Shown here piece after piece: positions 16,317 to 23,965 of a stretch of DNA of 64,000 nucleotides; position 1 is the stretch's first letter, and each line of letters opens with the position of its first letter. Location: NCBI GenBank assembly GCA_003576695.1, contig QOZQ01000013.1, positions 62,001 to 126,000 of the forward strand. The letters run 5' to 3'. The DNA comes from Taklimakanibacter lacteus (GTDB lineage Bacteria; Pseudomonadota; Alphaproteobacteria; Rhizobiales; Aestuariivirgaceae). The position numbers and the translations under genes are program-made. The notes beneath the pieces were generated by a model. It did not search any database. It saw nothing but the letters and a program-made list of their open reading frames with translations, and was not told the origin of the DNA.

Positions 16317-17264
16317 TCAGCGGACATTGCGCTGGAACCAGTCATAGCTGGTCGCCAGCCCAGCCTCGAGGCTGGTCGAGGCCCGCCAGCCGAGCCCTGT
16401 CAGCGCCGAGACATCCAGCAATTTCCGGGGTGTGCCGTCAGGCTTGCTTGCATCGAAAGCGAGCTTACCCGTGAAGCCGACCGTCCGGCAGATCTGTTGG
16501 GCCAGCTCCGCGATCGTCAGGTCCTGGCCCGTCCCGACATTGATGGGCCTCTCGGCCGAATAATGCCGCATGAGGAAGACGAGCGCGTCGGCGAGGTCAT
16601 CGACATGGAGAAACTCGCGCCTTGGCTTCCCGCTGCCCCAGACTTCGACCGTGCCTGCCCCGGTGCGCTTGGCTTCATGGGTCTTGCGGATCAGCGCGGG
16701 CACGACATGGCTGGTGGAAAGATCGAAATTGTCCTCCGGCCCATAGAGATTGGCAGGGATAGCTGAAATGAAATCGGCCCCATGCTGGCGGCGATAGGCT
16801 TCGCACAATTTGATGCCGGCGATCTTGGCGACAGCATACCATTGATTGGTCGGCTCGAGCGCTGCGGTCAGAAGCATGTCCTCGCTGATCGGTTGCGGCG
16901 CCAATTTGGGATAGATGCAGGATGATCCGAGGAACAGGAGCTTGGCGACACCCGCCTCATGCGCCGCCCTTATCAGGTTCGCCTCGATCAGGAGATTGTC
17001 ATAGAGGAAGTCGACCGGCCGGCTGTCATTGGCGAGAATGCCGCCCACCGTCGCCGCGCATACGAATACCGCATTAGGGCGATTGCGCTTGATCCACGCC
17101 TCGACTTCGAGCTGGCGCCGCAGATCAAGCTCGGCGCGCCCGGCGGTCAGGATCGCGCAGTCTTCACGGGCCAGCCGGCGCAGGACGGCGCTTCCCACCA
17201 TGCCGCGATGCCCCGCCACGAAGACGCGCTTGTCCCGGAGATCGAATGTCGGGTTCCCGCTCAT
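16317..17264 (-). CDS. fcl: GDP-L-fucose synthase
   Basis: NADPH-dependent epimerase/reductase of 315 residues making GDP-L-fucose from the product of Gmd. Rossmann motif GHRGMVGSA at the N-terminus, SSCIYP, and the YxxxK pair in WYAVAKIAG. The start overlaps the gmd stop by 4 bases, so the two enzymes are made together. GDP-fucose would be used for surface polysaccharide or lipopolysaccharide; no glycosyltransferase is nearby. Confidence 0.93.
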   Translation of the reverse strand: MSGNPTFDLRDKRVFVAGHRGMVGSAVLRRLAREDCAILTAGRAELDLRRQLEVEAWIKRNRPNAVFVCAATVGGILANDSRPVDFLYDNLLIEANLIRAAHEAGVAKLLFLGSSCIYPKLAPQPISEDMLLTAALEPTNQWYAVAKIAGIKLCEAYRRQHGADFISAIPANLYGPEDNFDLSTSHVVPALIRKTHEAKRTGAGTVEVWGSGKPRREFLHVDDLADALVFLMRHYSAERPINVGTGQDLTIAELAQQICRTVGFTGKLAFDASKPDGTPRKLLDVSALTGLGWRASTSLEAGLATSYDWFQRNVR

Positions 17265-18331
17265 GAATAGGTTTCGTCCCGGTATTCGCGCGCCACCGTC
17301 TTGAGGTCGGCAGCCACCATTTCCGCGATCATCGCCTCGAAGCTCGTCACATGCGCCCAGCCGAGCTTCTGCCGGGCCTTGCTCGCATCGCCGACCAGCA
17401 GATCGACTTCCGCGGGACGGAAATAGCGCGGATCGATCCGCACCAATATCTGCCCGCTCTTCGCATCGCGGCCGGTTTCATCGACGCCGCCGCCGTCCCA
17501 GACGATCTTGCGGCCCGTCTGGGCGAAAGCCAGCTCGATGAGAAAGCGCACTGAATGCTTGCGCCCGGTGGCCAGAACATAATCGTCGGGCGTCGCCTGC
17601 TGGAGCATCCGCCACATGCCTTCGACATAGTCGCGGGCATGTCCCCAGTCCCGCTCGGCGTCGAGATTGCCGACGGCCAGCGATGCGATGAAGCCGTGTT
17701 CGATGGCGGCAACGCCGCGCGTCACCTTGCGGGTGACGAAGGTTTCGCCGCGCAGCGGGCTTTCATGATTGAAGAGAATGCCGTTCGAGGCATGGAAACC
17801 ATAGGCCTCGCGATAATTCACGGTCGTCCAGTAACCATAGAGCTTGGCGATGCCATAGGGGCTGCGCGGCCGGAACGGCGTCTTCTCGTTCTGGGGAGCC
17901 TCGATCGCATTGCCATAGAGCTCCGAAGTGGCCGCCTGATAGAAGCGCGCCGTCCGCTCGAGCCGCAAAAGGCGCATCGCCTCGAGCAGCCGCAAGGTTC
18001 CGATCGCGTTCACATCGGCCGTATATTCCGGCATCTCGAAGGACACGCGCACATGGCTTTGGCCGGCGAGATTGTAGATCTCGTCGGGTCGGATCTCGGC
18101 AAGGAGGCGCACCAGATTGGTCGTGTCCGTCATGTCGCCATGATGGAGATGGAAAGGCATGCCGGTTTCCGCGGCAGCCCGCAGGAAACGGTCGATCCGC
18201 CCGGTATTGAAGGACGACGACCGCCGCTTGATGCCATGGACCTCATAGCCCTTGGTCAGCAATAGCTCAATGAGATAGGCGCCGTCTTGTCCGGTGGCGC
18301 CGGTGATGAAGGCGATCTTTCTGTCGGTCAT
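17261..18331 (-). CDS. gmd: GDP-mannose 4,6-dehydratase
   Basis: Short-chain dehydrogenase-type enzyme of 356 residues converting GDP-D-mannose to GDP-4-keto-6-deoxymannose. NAD(P) motif [10 protein letters not shown] near the N-terminus, then HGDMTD, and the catalytic YxxxK in [10 protein letters not shown]. Length is normal. First gene of the gmd-fcl pair. Confidence 0.94.
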   Translation of the reverse strand: MTDRKIAFITGATGQDGAYLIELLLTKGYEVHGIKRRSSSFNTGRIDRFLRAAAETGMPFHLHHGDMTDTTNLVRLLAEIRPDEIYNLAGQSHVRVSFEMPEYTADVNAIGTLRLLEAMRLLRLERTARFYQAATSELYGNAIEAPQNEKTPFRPRSPYGIAKLYGYWTTVNYREAYGFHASNGILFNHESPLRGETFVTRKVTRGVAAIEHGFIASLAVGNLDAERDWGHARDYVEGMWRMLQQATPDDYVLATGRKHSVRFLIELAFAQTGRKIVWDGGGVDETGRDAKSGQILVRIDPRYFRPAEVDLLVGDASKARQKLGWAHVTSFEAMIAEMVAADLKTVAREYRDETYS

Positions 18332-18525
18332 GCGCGGATGCGAACCCCGGGCGGGCGAATTCTATGAATGTTTCCGGTACTGTAGCAGCCTGTCCTAGGC
18401 CCGCAACCCGGAGCGCCGCTGGTGAGATTCTGCCGCAGCCCCTCGAAAAGGACTAACCTTCATTTTCCGGACTTACCCCGTTAGGGTGCCGCCCCGAGTC
18501 TTCCCCTAGCCCCGCAGGTTCCTCC

Positions 18526-20985
18526 ATGTCGAAATCCCTCCCCGCCCGCGCCGATGTCGTCATTGTCGGGGGCGGCATCGTCGGCACGTCGATCGCCTAT
18601 CACCTGGCCAAGCTCGGCATCAAGAACACCGTATTGCTGGAGCGCAAGCAGCTCACCTGCGGCACCACCTGGCATGCGGCGGGTCTCGTCGGTCAGCTGC
18701 GCGCCTCGCGCAACCTGACCGAGCTTGCCAAATACACGACCGGCCTGTTCGAGGGGCTGGAGAAGGAAACCGGCCAGGCCACCGGCTTCAAGCAGAACGG
18801 CTCGGTATCCGTCGCCTTGACCGAAGGCCGGCTCGAGGAGCTGACGCGCGGCGCCTCGATGGCCAAGAGCTTCGGCCTCGAGGTGAATGTGATTTCGGTG
18901 GACGAGATCCAGGAGCGTCTGCCCCACTATAATCTGAAAGGCGCCGTGGGCGGCGTGTTCCTGCCCAAGGATGGCCAGGTCAACCCGATCGACGTCACCC
19001 AGGCGCTGGCCGCCGGCGCCCGCATGAACGGCGCCAGGATATTCGAGAACAGCAAGGTCACCCGCATCCTGGTGAAGGACGGCAAGGCCATTGGCGTCGA
19101 GACCACCGATGGCACGATCCGTGCCGACAAGGTCGTCATTGCCGCCGGCATGTGGTCGCGCGAGATCGGCCGTTCCATCGGCGTCAACATCCCGCTGCAT
19201 GCGGCCGAGCATTTCTATATCGTCACCGAGCCGATCGAGGAATTGCCGCGCAATATGCCGGTGGTGCGCGTGCCGGATGAATGCACCTATTACAAGGAAG
19301 ATGCCGGCAAGCTGCTGATCGGCGCCTTCGAGCCTGTCGCCAAGCCCTGGGGCACCGACGGCATCGCCGAAGATCATTCCTTCGAGACGCTGCCCGAGGA
19401 CATGGATCATTTCGAGCCCATCCTCAATGATGCCGTGCAGCGCGTGCCCTTGCTCGAGACGGCGGGCATCGCCCTCTTCTTCAATGGGCCCGAGAGCTTC
19501 ACGCCCGACGATCGCTATTATCTGGGCGAGGCGCCCGAGGTTAAGGACCTCTATGTCGCGACCGGCTTCAACTCGATCGGCATCCAGTCATCGGGCGGCG
19601 CCGGCCTCGTTTTGTCGCAATGGATCAAGAACGGCCATCCGCCGATGGATGTGAACGGTGTCGATATCCGCCGCATCCATCCCTTCCAGTCGGTCCGCAA
19701 ATATGTGCATGACCGCACCGTCGAAAGCCTTGGCCTCCTCTATGCGATGCACTGGCCCTACCGCCAGGTCGAGACGGCGCGCGGCGTCAGGCGCTCCGCC
19801 ATTCATGACAAGCTCGTCTCCTTCGGCGCCTGCATGGGTGAAGTGAATGGCTGGGAGCGGCCCAACTGGTATGCGCCGCGCGGCGTGGAGCCCAAATACG
19901 AATATTCCTATGGCCGGCAGAACTGGTGGCCCTATGCCGATGCCGAAGCCAAGGCGCTTCAGTCGAAGGTCGCTTTCTTCGACCAGTCGAGCTTCTCCAA
20001 ATATCTCGTCCAGGGCAAGGACGCGGTGAAGGTCCTGAACAAGATCTCGGCCAACGACGTCGATGTCGAGGATGGCCGCATCGTCTATACGCAATGGTGC
20101 AACGACCGCGGCGGCATCGAGGCCGACCTCACCGTCACAAGGCTGGCCTCCGACAAGTTCATGATCGTCACCGGCTGCGCTCCGCAGACCCGCGATTTCG
20201 CCTGGCTCAAGGCGAATACGCCGGACGATGCGCAGTGCATCGCGACCGATGTCACATCCGGCCTGCCGATGTTCGCGCTGATGGGGCCCAACAGCCGCCC
20301 GCTGCTGCAGAAGCTCTCTGGCATGGATTTGTCCACTGAGGCCTTCCCCTTCGGAACATCGAAGGAGATGGAGATCGGCTATGCCCGCGTCCATGCAAGC
20401 CGCATCACCTATGTCGGCGAGCTCGGCTGGGAGCTCTATATCCCGACCGAATTCGCGAGCCATGTCTTCGAGCGCATCCTCGAAGCGGGCGCCGATTTCG
20501 GCCTGACGCTGGCCGGCATGCATACGATGAACAATTGCCGGGTCGAGAAGGCCTATCGCCATTGGGGCCACGATATTTCCGACGAGGACACGCCGGTCGA
20601 GGCCGGCCTCGGCTTCGTCGTCGCCTGGGACAAGAAAGGCGGCTTCATCGGCAAGAAGGCGCTGGCCAAGCAGCGCGAGCGCAAGGTCCAGCCCAAGCGC
20701 ATGGTGTGCCTGGCGCTTGCCGATGGCAGCGACAAGGCGCCCTTGATGTATCACGAGGAGCCGATCTATCGCGATGGCGTCATCGTCGGCTCGACCACCT
20801 CGGGCGCCTGGGGGCACCGCATCAACGCCTCCCTCGGCATGGGCTATGTGAAGCACGAGGCGGGGGTCAGCAAGGAATGGATCGAGGCCGGAAAATGGGA
20901 AGTCGAGATCGCCTGGCAGCGCCATCCCGCCAATGTGCAACTGCAGAGCTTCTATGATCCCAAGGGCGAAAGGATCAAGGCCTGA
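18526..20985 (+). CDS. Dimethylglycine/sarcosine dehydrogenase-like flavoprotein with GcvT domain
   Basis: Two-part enzyme of 819 residues. Residues 1-400 are a DAO-type FAD domain (VVIVGGGIVGTSIAYHLAKLG; TTWHAAG holds the histidine that binds FAD covalently in the dimethylglycine dehydrogenase group). After a linker domain, residues from about 430 on form a GcvT/aminomethyltransferase fold that captures the one-carbon unit on tetrahydrofolate. Expected reaction: oxidative demethylation of dimethylglycine, sarcosine or a related N-methyl compound. The exact substrate cannot be set. The gene stands alone and its 3' end overlaps the next gene by 11 bases. Confidence 0.9.
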   Translation: MSKSLPARADVVIVGGGIVGTSIAYHLAKLGIKNTVLLERKQLTCGTTWHAAGLVGQLRASRNLTELAKYTTGLFEGLEKETGQATGFKQNGSVSVALTEGRLEELTRGASMAKSFGLEVNVISVDEIQERLPHYNLKGAVGGVFLPKDGQVNPIDVTQALAAGARMNGARIFENSKVTRILVKDGKAIGVETTDGTIRADKVVIAAGMWSREIGRSIGVNIPLHAAEHFYIVTEPIEELPRNMPVVRVPDECTYYKEDAGKLLIGAFEPVAKPWGTDGIAEDHSFETLPEDMDHFEPILNDAVQRVPLLETAGIALFFNGPESFTPDDRYYLGEAPEVKDLYVATGFNSIGIQSSGGAGLVLSQWIKNGHPPMDVNGVDIRRIHPFQSVRKYVHDRTVESLGLLYAMHWPYRQVETARGVRRSAIHDKLVSFGACMGEVNGWERPNWYAPRGVEPKYEYSYGRQNWWPYADAEAKALQSKVAFFDQSSFSKYLVQGKDAVKVLNKISANDVDVEDGRIVYTQWCNDRGGIEADLTVTRLASDKFMIVTGCAPQTRDFAWLKANTPDDAQCIATDVTSGLPMFALMGPNSRPLLQKLSGMDLSTEAFPFGTSKEMEIGYARVHASRITYVGELGWELYIPTEFASHVFERILEAGADFGLTLAGMHTMNNCRVEKAYRHWGHDISDEDTPVEAGLGFVVAWDKKGGFIGKKALAKQRERKVQPKRMVCLALADGSDKAPLMYHEEPIYRDGVIVGSTTSGAWGHRINASLGMGYVKHEAGVSKEWIEAGKWEVEIAWQRHPANVQLQSFYDPKGERIKA

Positions 20986-21508
20986 GTTGGCCTCTGCCGT
21001 AGTTTATAAAATCAAACTCTACACCGCGCTTCCGTAACTCAATGGCCTGTCGTCCGGCATACCAGCCATTTTCAAGGAGGGTCAGCGTCCTTTTGACTTT
21101 GCGAAAAAGGCCACGAGCATCCTTGATGAAAGCTTCATCCTTGTATCGATGTTTTCCATCCTTGATGCCGCCGGTCGCAAAGAAACACATTCTGTTGTGG
21201 CAAATGAGCTTGCCATCAAAAAAGCAGCGCCCATATTCGAGCACGTAACCAATCATCGGATCGAGTAGATAATATCCCTGAGTCTCGATGTATTTCAGAC
21301 CTGTCCGCCCCTCGTCTCCGGGGCGCACAAGCATCAAAAAGAGCATTGATTGGCCCTTCTGTATCGGTGGCACTGCCTCGGACAGAGAAACATTCGGTGA
21401 ATAGAGGGTTTGATAGATAAATCGAAACCGACCATCCTTCTTTATGACCTCTTCCACGGATTCCACATCTTCTGGTCCAAGAAAGTAGCTGAACTGTGAG
21501 CTTAACAT
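20975..21508 (-). CDS. Unknown protein, low GC, third gene of a three-gene unit
   Basis: Protein of 177 residues, rich in aromatics and basic residues in the C-terminal half (KVKRTLTLLENGWYAGRQAIELRKRGVEFDF), no signal peptide or membrane span. I do not recognise it. Two 60-base lines I counted have 48% and 43% GC, against about 62% in the neighbouring dehydrogenase, which suggests recent transfer. It follows the 225-residue gene by 6 bases and overlaps the convergent dehydrogenase gene by 11. Confidence 0.65.
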   Translation of the reverse strand: MLSSQFSYFLGPEDVESVEEVIKKDGRFRFIYQTLYSPNVSLSEAVPPIQKGQSMLFLMLVRPGDEGRTGLKYIETQGYYLLDPMIGYVLEYGRCFFDGKLICHNRMCFFATGGIKDGKHRYKDEAFIKDARGLFRKVKRTLTLLENGWYAGRQAIELRKRGVEFDFINYGRGQLRP

Positions 21509-21514
21509 GAGTGC

Positions 21515-22192
21515 TTACCCTGTTCGCATGCTGCGCGCAGCTTGGCCCAACTTCTTCCCGTCCGCTCCATATTCCTTGATCGTGTCGGCATAGGTCTCGA
21601 ATTGATCGCGCAGCTTGAGCCGGCGCGACTGGGCGGCGGTGATGAGCGTGATATGCGGCGAGCGATCAAGCTCGCCGGCCATGTTCCAGCAATCCTCTTC
21701 CGCGGTGATCCAGTCTTCGGGCCGGTAGGCGCCGACGTCGAAGGGCCGTGACACGCGTCTCAGGCTCTTCTTCGGTCCCAGTATGTATTCGTGGAAATAG
21801 GACATGGCGAGCTCGCGCGGCGTGCGATAGACGGGATCGCGCCATCTGAGCCAGATGGAGTTGCTCTTGGAGATGGCGCCCCAGTAGCGGCCGCGCTTGA
21901 ACAGCGCCAGCACGTGGTCGTCATCGCCATCCGCCTGGAAATCCATGAGAAGTGCCGGCGCACCCCGCAGCATGAGGGCGCAGGCGGCGACAAAGGCGCC
22001 CTCGATGCAATGGCAGCAATTCTTGCGCAGCGCAACGCGCACCGAATAGCAGGTATCGCCATCGGGCTCGGCATTGCTCGCCATGCCGGTGATGAAATCC
22101 TGGATGATCTCCGGCGTCTTCAGCTTGCTGAAGATCTCCGTCTCCTGCCGCGTCAGGCCGATCTCGCGGGCGAGCCGCCGGTCAAACCCCAT
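21515..22192 (-). CDS. Unknown protein with a possible transglutaminase-like core
   Basis: Protein of 225 residues. The segment CCHCIEGAFVAACALMLRG (residues 59-77) followed by DDDHVLALFKRG (H93) and WGAISKSN resembles the order Cys helix, His strand, Asp/Asn of transglutaminase-like or papain-like folds, with C59, C60 or C62 as the candidate nucleophile. This is a fold guess from motif order only. Base composition is normal for the window, unlike its two partners. It starts 3 bases after the stop of the membrane protein gene. Confidence 0.65.
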   Translation of the reverse strand: MGFDRRLAREIGLTRQETEIFSKLKTPEIIQDFITGMASNAEPDGDTCYSVRVALRKNCCHCIEGAFVAACALMLRGAPALLMDFQADGDDDHVLALFKRGRYWGAISKSNSIWLRWRDPVYRTPRELAMSYFHEYILGPKKSLRRVSRPFDVGAYRPEDWITAEEDCWNMAGELDRSPHITLITAAQSRRLKLRDQFETYADTIKEYGADGKKLGQAARSMRTG

Positions 22193-22195
22193 CTC

Positions 22196-22618
22196 CTAAA
22201 ATCCGTCGCGGTTTACCGAGTAATCGCGCCGCGCCGAGAAGATCGAGATCGTAAAACCCGCGACCACATCGATGAAAGCCATTACGGTAAGAATCAGGAA
22301 AGATGCCGTGCCGAAAAGCGGAACAAGAAGAAAGACAACCAGGGCGATGACGAAGGTGACAGTCGAAAGCATATGGTCGACGACCGTGCCTGGCCCCAGC
22401 CTTGCTGCTTTGATGACTTCGAAGAAAAATGCAACCAGCCCCAGAAGCACCAGAACATCGCCGAAAGTCAGGAAAAATTCGGCTTCGGAGGGCAGCGTCG
22501 TATCATAAAAGAGAGAACCCGATGAAAGGTTGGGATTCACAGCCAGCGCCGTGTAAATGAAAGCCGCATAGACGACCATAACGACGGCGATGAGCGGAAC
22601 AGCCAGGATGAAGCGCAT
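22196..22618 (-). CDS. Unknown four-helix membrane protein
   Basis: Membrane protein of 140 residues with about four hydrophobic segments (FILAVPLIAVVMVVYAAFIY; LTFGDVLVLLGLVAFFFEVI; VTFVIALVVFLLVPLFG; FLILTVMAFIDVVAGFTI). An upstream ATG exists at 22642, but ATG 22618 has GAGGAA six bases before it. First gene of the unit with the 225- and 177-residue proteins. One line counted has 48% GC. No family recognised. Confidence 0.65.
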   Translation of the reverse strand: MRFILAVPLIAVVMVVYAAFIYTALAVNPNLSSGSLFYDTTLPSEAEFFLTFGDVLVLLGLVAFFFEVIKAARLGPGTVVDHMLSTVTFVIALVVFLLVPLFGTASFLILTVMAFIDVVAGFTISIFSARRDYSVNRDGF

Positions 22619-22703
22619 GAGAATTCCTCTTCTTCTTCTCAAACTGAACTGATTTGCACATGGAAGAAACCCATCTTATTTTACCGATGAGGGGTCCTCA
22701 CAT

Positions 22704-22728
22704 TGTTCTTTATTACGAACAAACGTTC
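22704..22728. promoter_or_regulatory. TGTTC-N8-GAACA-N2-CGTTC operator upstream of peroxiredoxin
   Basis: TGTTC (22704-22708), 8 bases, GAACA (22717-22721), 2 bases, CGTTC (22724-22728). Half-site order and both spacings match the array at 8585-8625. It lies 38 bases before the peroxiredoxin start and just before TATAAA (22732-22737), a possible -10 box. Confidence 0.6.
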
Positions 22729-22765
22729 GGCTATAAAGACGAAAAGAGCGCAAACGGAGGTTAGC

Positions 22766-23431
22766 ATGGCACTTCAACTTGGCGATGTCGCGCCGGATTT
22801 CGAAGCGGACACTACGGAAGGCCGCGTCAAATTCCACGATTATATCGGCAATGGCTGGGTGGTCTTCTTCTCGCATCCGAAGGATTTCACCCCCGTCTGC
22901 ACCACCGAGCTCGGCGCCATGGCGCGCATGAAGCATGAATTCGACAAGCGCAACACCAAGCTCATCGGCATCTCGGTCGATTCCGTCGAGGACCATCAGC
23001 GCTGGAAGAACGACATCAAGGACGTGACCGGTGCTGCGGTAAGCTATCCGATGATCGGCGATCCCGATCTCACCGTGGCCAAGCTCTATGGCATGATCCA
23101 TCCCAATGCGACCGGTAACGCCAAGGGCCGCACCGCCGCCGACAATGCGACGGTACGCAATGTCTTCGTCATCGGTCCCGACAAGAAGATCAAGCTCATC
23201 ATCACCTATCCGATGTCGACGGGGCGCAATTTCGATGAGGTGCTGCGCGTCATCGACTCGCTCCAGCTCACCGCGACCAAATCCGTCGCGACCCCTGCCA
23301 ACTGGAAGCAAGGCGAAGACGTCATCATCCTCGCCTCGGTTTCCGATGAGGCCGCCAAGGAGAAATTCCCCGGCGGCTGGAAAACCCTCAAGCCCTATCT
23401 GAGGCTCGTCCCGCAGCCAGGTGCGAAATAG
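22766..23431 (+). CDS. 1-Cys peroxiredoxin (Prx6/LsfA type)
   Basis: Thiol peroxidase of 221 residues reducing hydrogen and alkyl peroxides. The peroxidatic cysteine is in DFTPVCTTEL. The long C-terminal extension (from about residue 160, ending GGWKTLKPYLRLV) is that of Prx6-type enzymes, and no resolving-cysteine motif is seen. Pseudomonas LsfA, of this class, is induced by sulfate starvation. ATG 22766 has ACGGAGG upstream. A sulfur-type operator precedes it and a strong terminator follows, so it is a single-gene transcript. Confidence 0.92.
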   Translation: MALQLGDVAPDFEADTTEGRVKFHDYIGNGWVVFFSHPKDFTPVCTTELGAMARMKHEFDKRNTKLIGISVDSVEDHQRWKNDIKDVTGAAVSYPMIGDPDLTVAKLYGMIHPNATGNAKGRTAADNATVRNVFVIGPDKKIKLIITYPMSTGRNFDEVLRVIDSLQLTATKSVATPANWKQGEDVIILASVSDEAAKEKFPGGWKTLKPYLRLVPQPGAK

Positions 23432-23455
23432 ATCTCCCTGGACGGCCACCTTCCA

Positions 23456-23482
23456 AGCCCGGCGCACGCGCCGGGCTTTTTT
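23456..23482 (+). terminator. Intrinsic terminator of the peroxiredoxin gene
   Basis: AGCCCGGCGC and GCGCCGGGCT form a perfect 10-base stem around AC (in practice nine pairs with a four-base loop), followed by six T. It begins 24 bases after the peroxiredoxin stop. Confidence 0.93.
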
Positions 23483-23965
23483 CATGGCTAGACTAGAGCC
23501 TTGCGGTTGCGGACTGAACCGTGCGATTTGGAAAATTCCACGGTGGACTGATGCGTGCTGCCGCTGACCGAAGTGTTTCGCAAGGCGTGAGGGCCGCCGG
23601 ACAGCCCCTTGCAATCATGGGCCAGTCTCGTGAAATTGGGAAATATCAGGCTGGAAGCTTTGTCACTCGTTCCTACAGGATTATAGACCTTGTCGGCCAC
23701 GCGCTGATCCGAGGTCGTAAATTCCCTGCTCCGGCAGCGAAACGGACGCTAACTCATTGAACTTGCTCGAGGCGAATCTGATTTTTCTTTTTTCCCTGTA
23801 ATTCCCTGCAAATCCCTGTATCCGGCCCTCTGACAAGGCCGCCGAGGCCGAGGAAACACTCCCTATGCTTGTCAATAAACCGGTCGTTTTTTCACCGGTG
23901 AACACGTGATGGCGACTCGACGTGAAGCCATCACGCCCTAGGCCCTTGACCCGGCCAGCCAGGAT
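23483..23965. other. Gene-poor stretch between peroxiredoxin and sulfotransferase genes
   Basis: No reading frame here (the longest are 70-79 codons on either strand) has a ribosome site or familiar protein pattern. It contains a 10-base tandem repeat (23792-23821), the palindrome TTCACCGGTGAA (23891-23902) and a hairpin CGTGATGGC/GCCATCACG (23905-23913 and 23927-23935) just downstream of the sulfotransferase stop on the minus strand. Composition is less GC-rich than the surrounding genes. Possibly a decayed region. Confidence 0.5.
23792..23821. repeat. Three tandem 10-bp units with core TCCCTG
   Basis: TTCCCTGTAA, TTCCCTGCAA and ATCCCTGTAT follow one another without a gap. A further ATTCCCTGC occurs about 70 bases upstream. 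Purpose unknown. Confidence 0.7.

Noticed and set aside
19588-20940. 450-codon minus-strand frame opposite the dimethylglycine dehydrogenase-like gene
   Set aside because: Antisense shadow of a well-supported gene; composition is typical of reversed codons and no ribosome site or motif supports it.
23488-23905. Small frames of 70-79 codons in the peroxiredoxin-sulfotransferase gap
   Set aside because: They overlap each other on both strands, lack ribosome sites, and look like no protein family I know.
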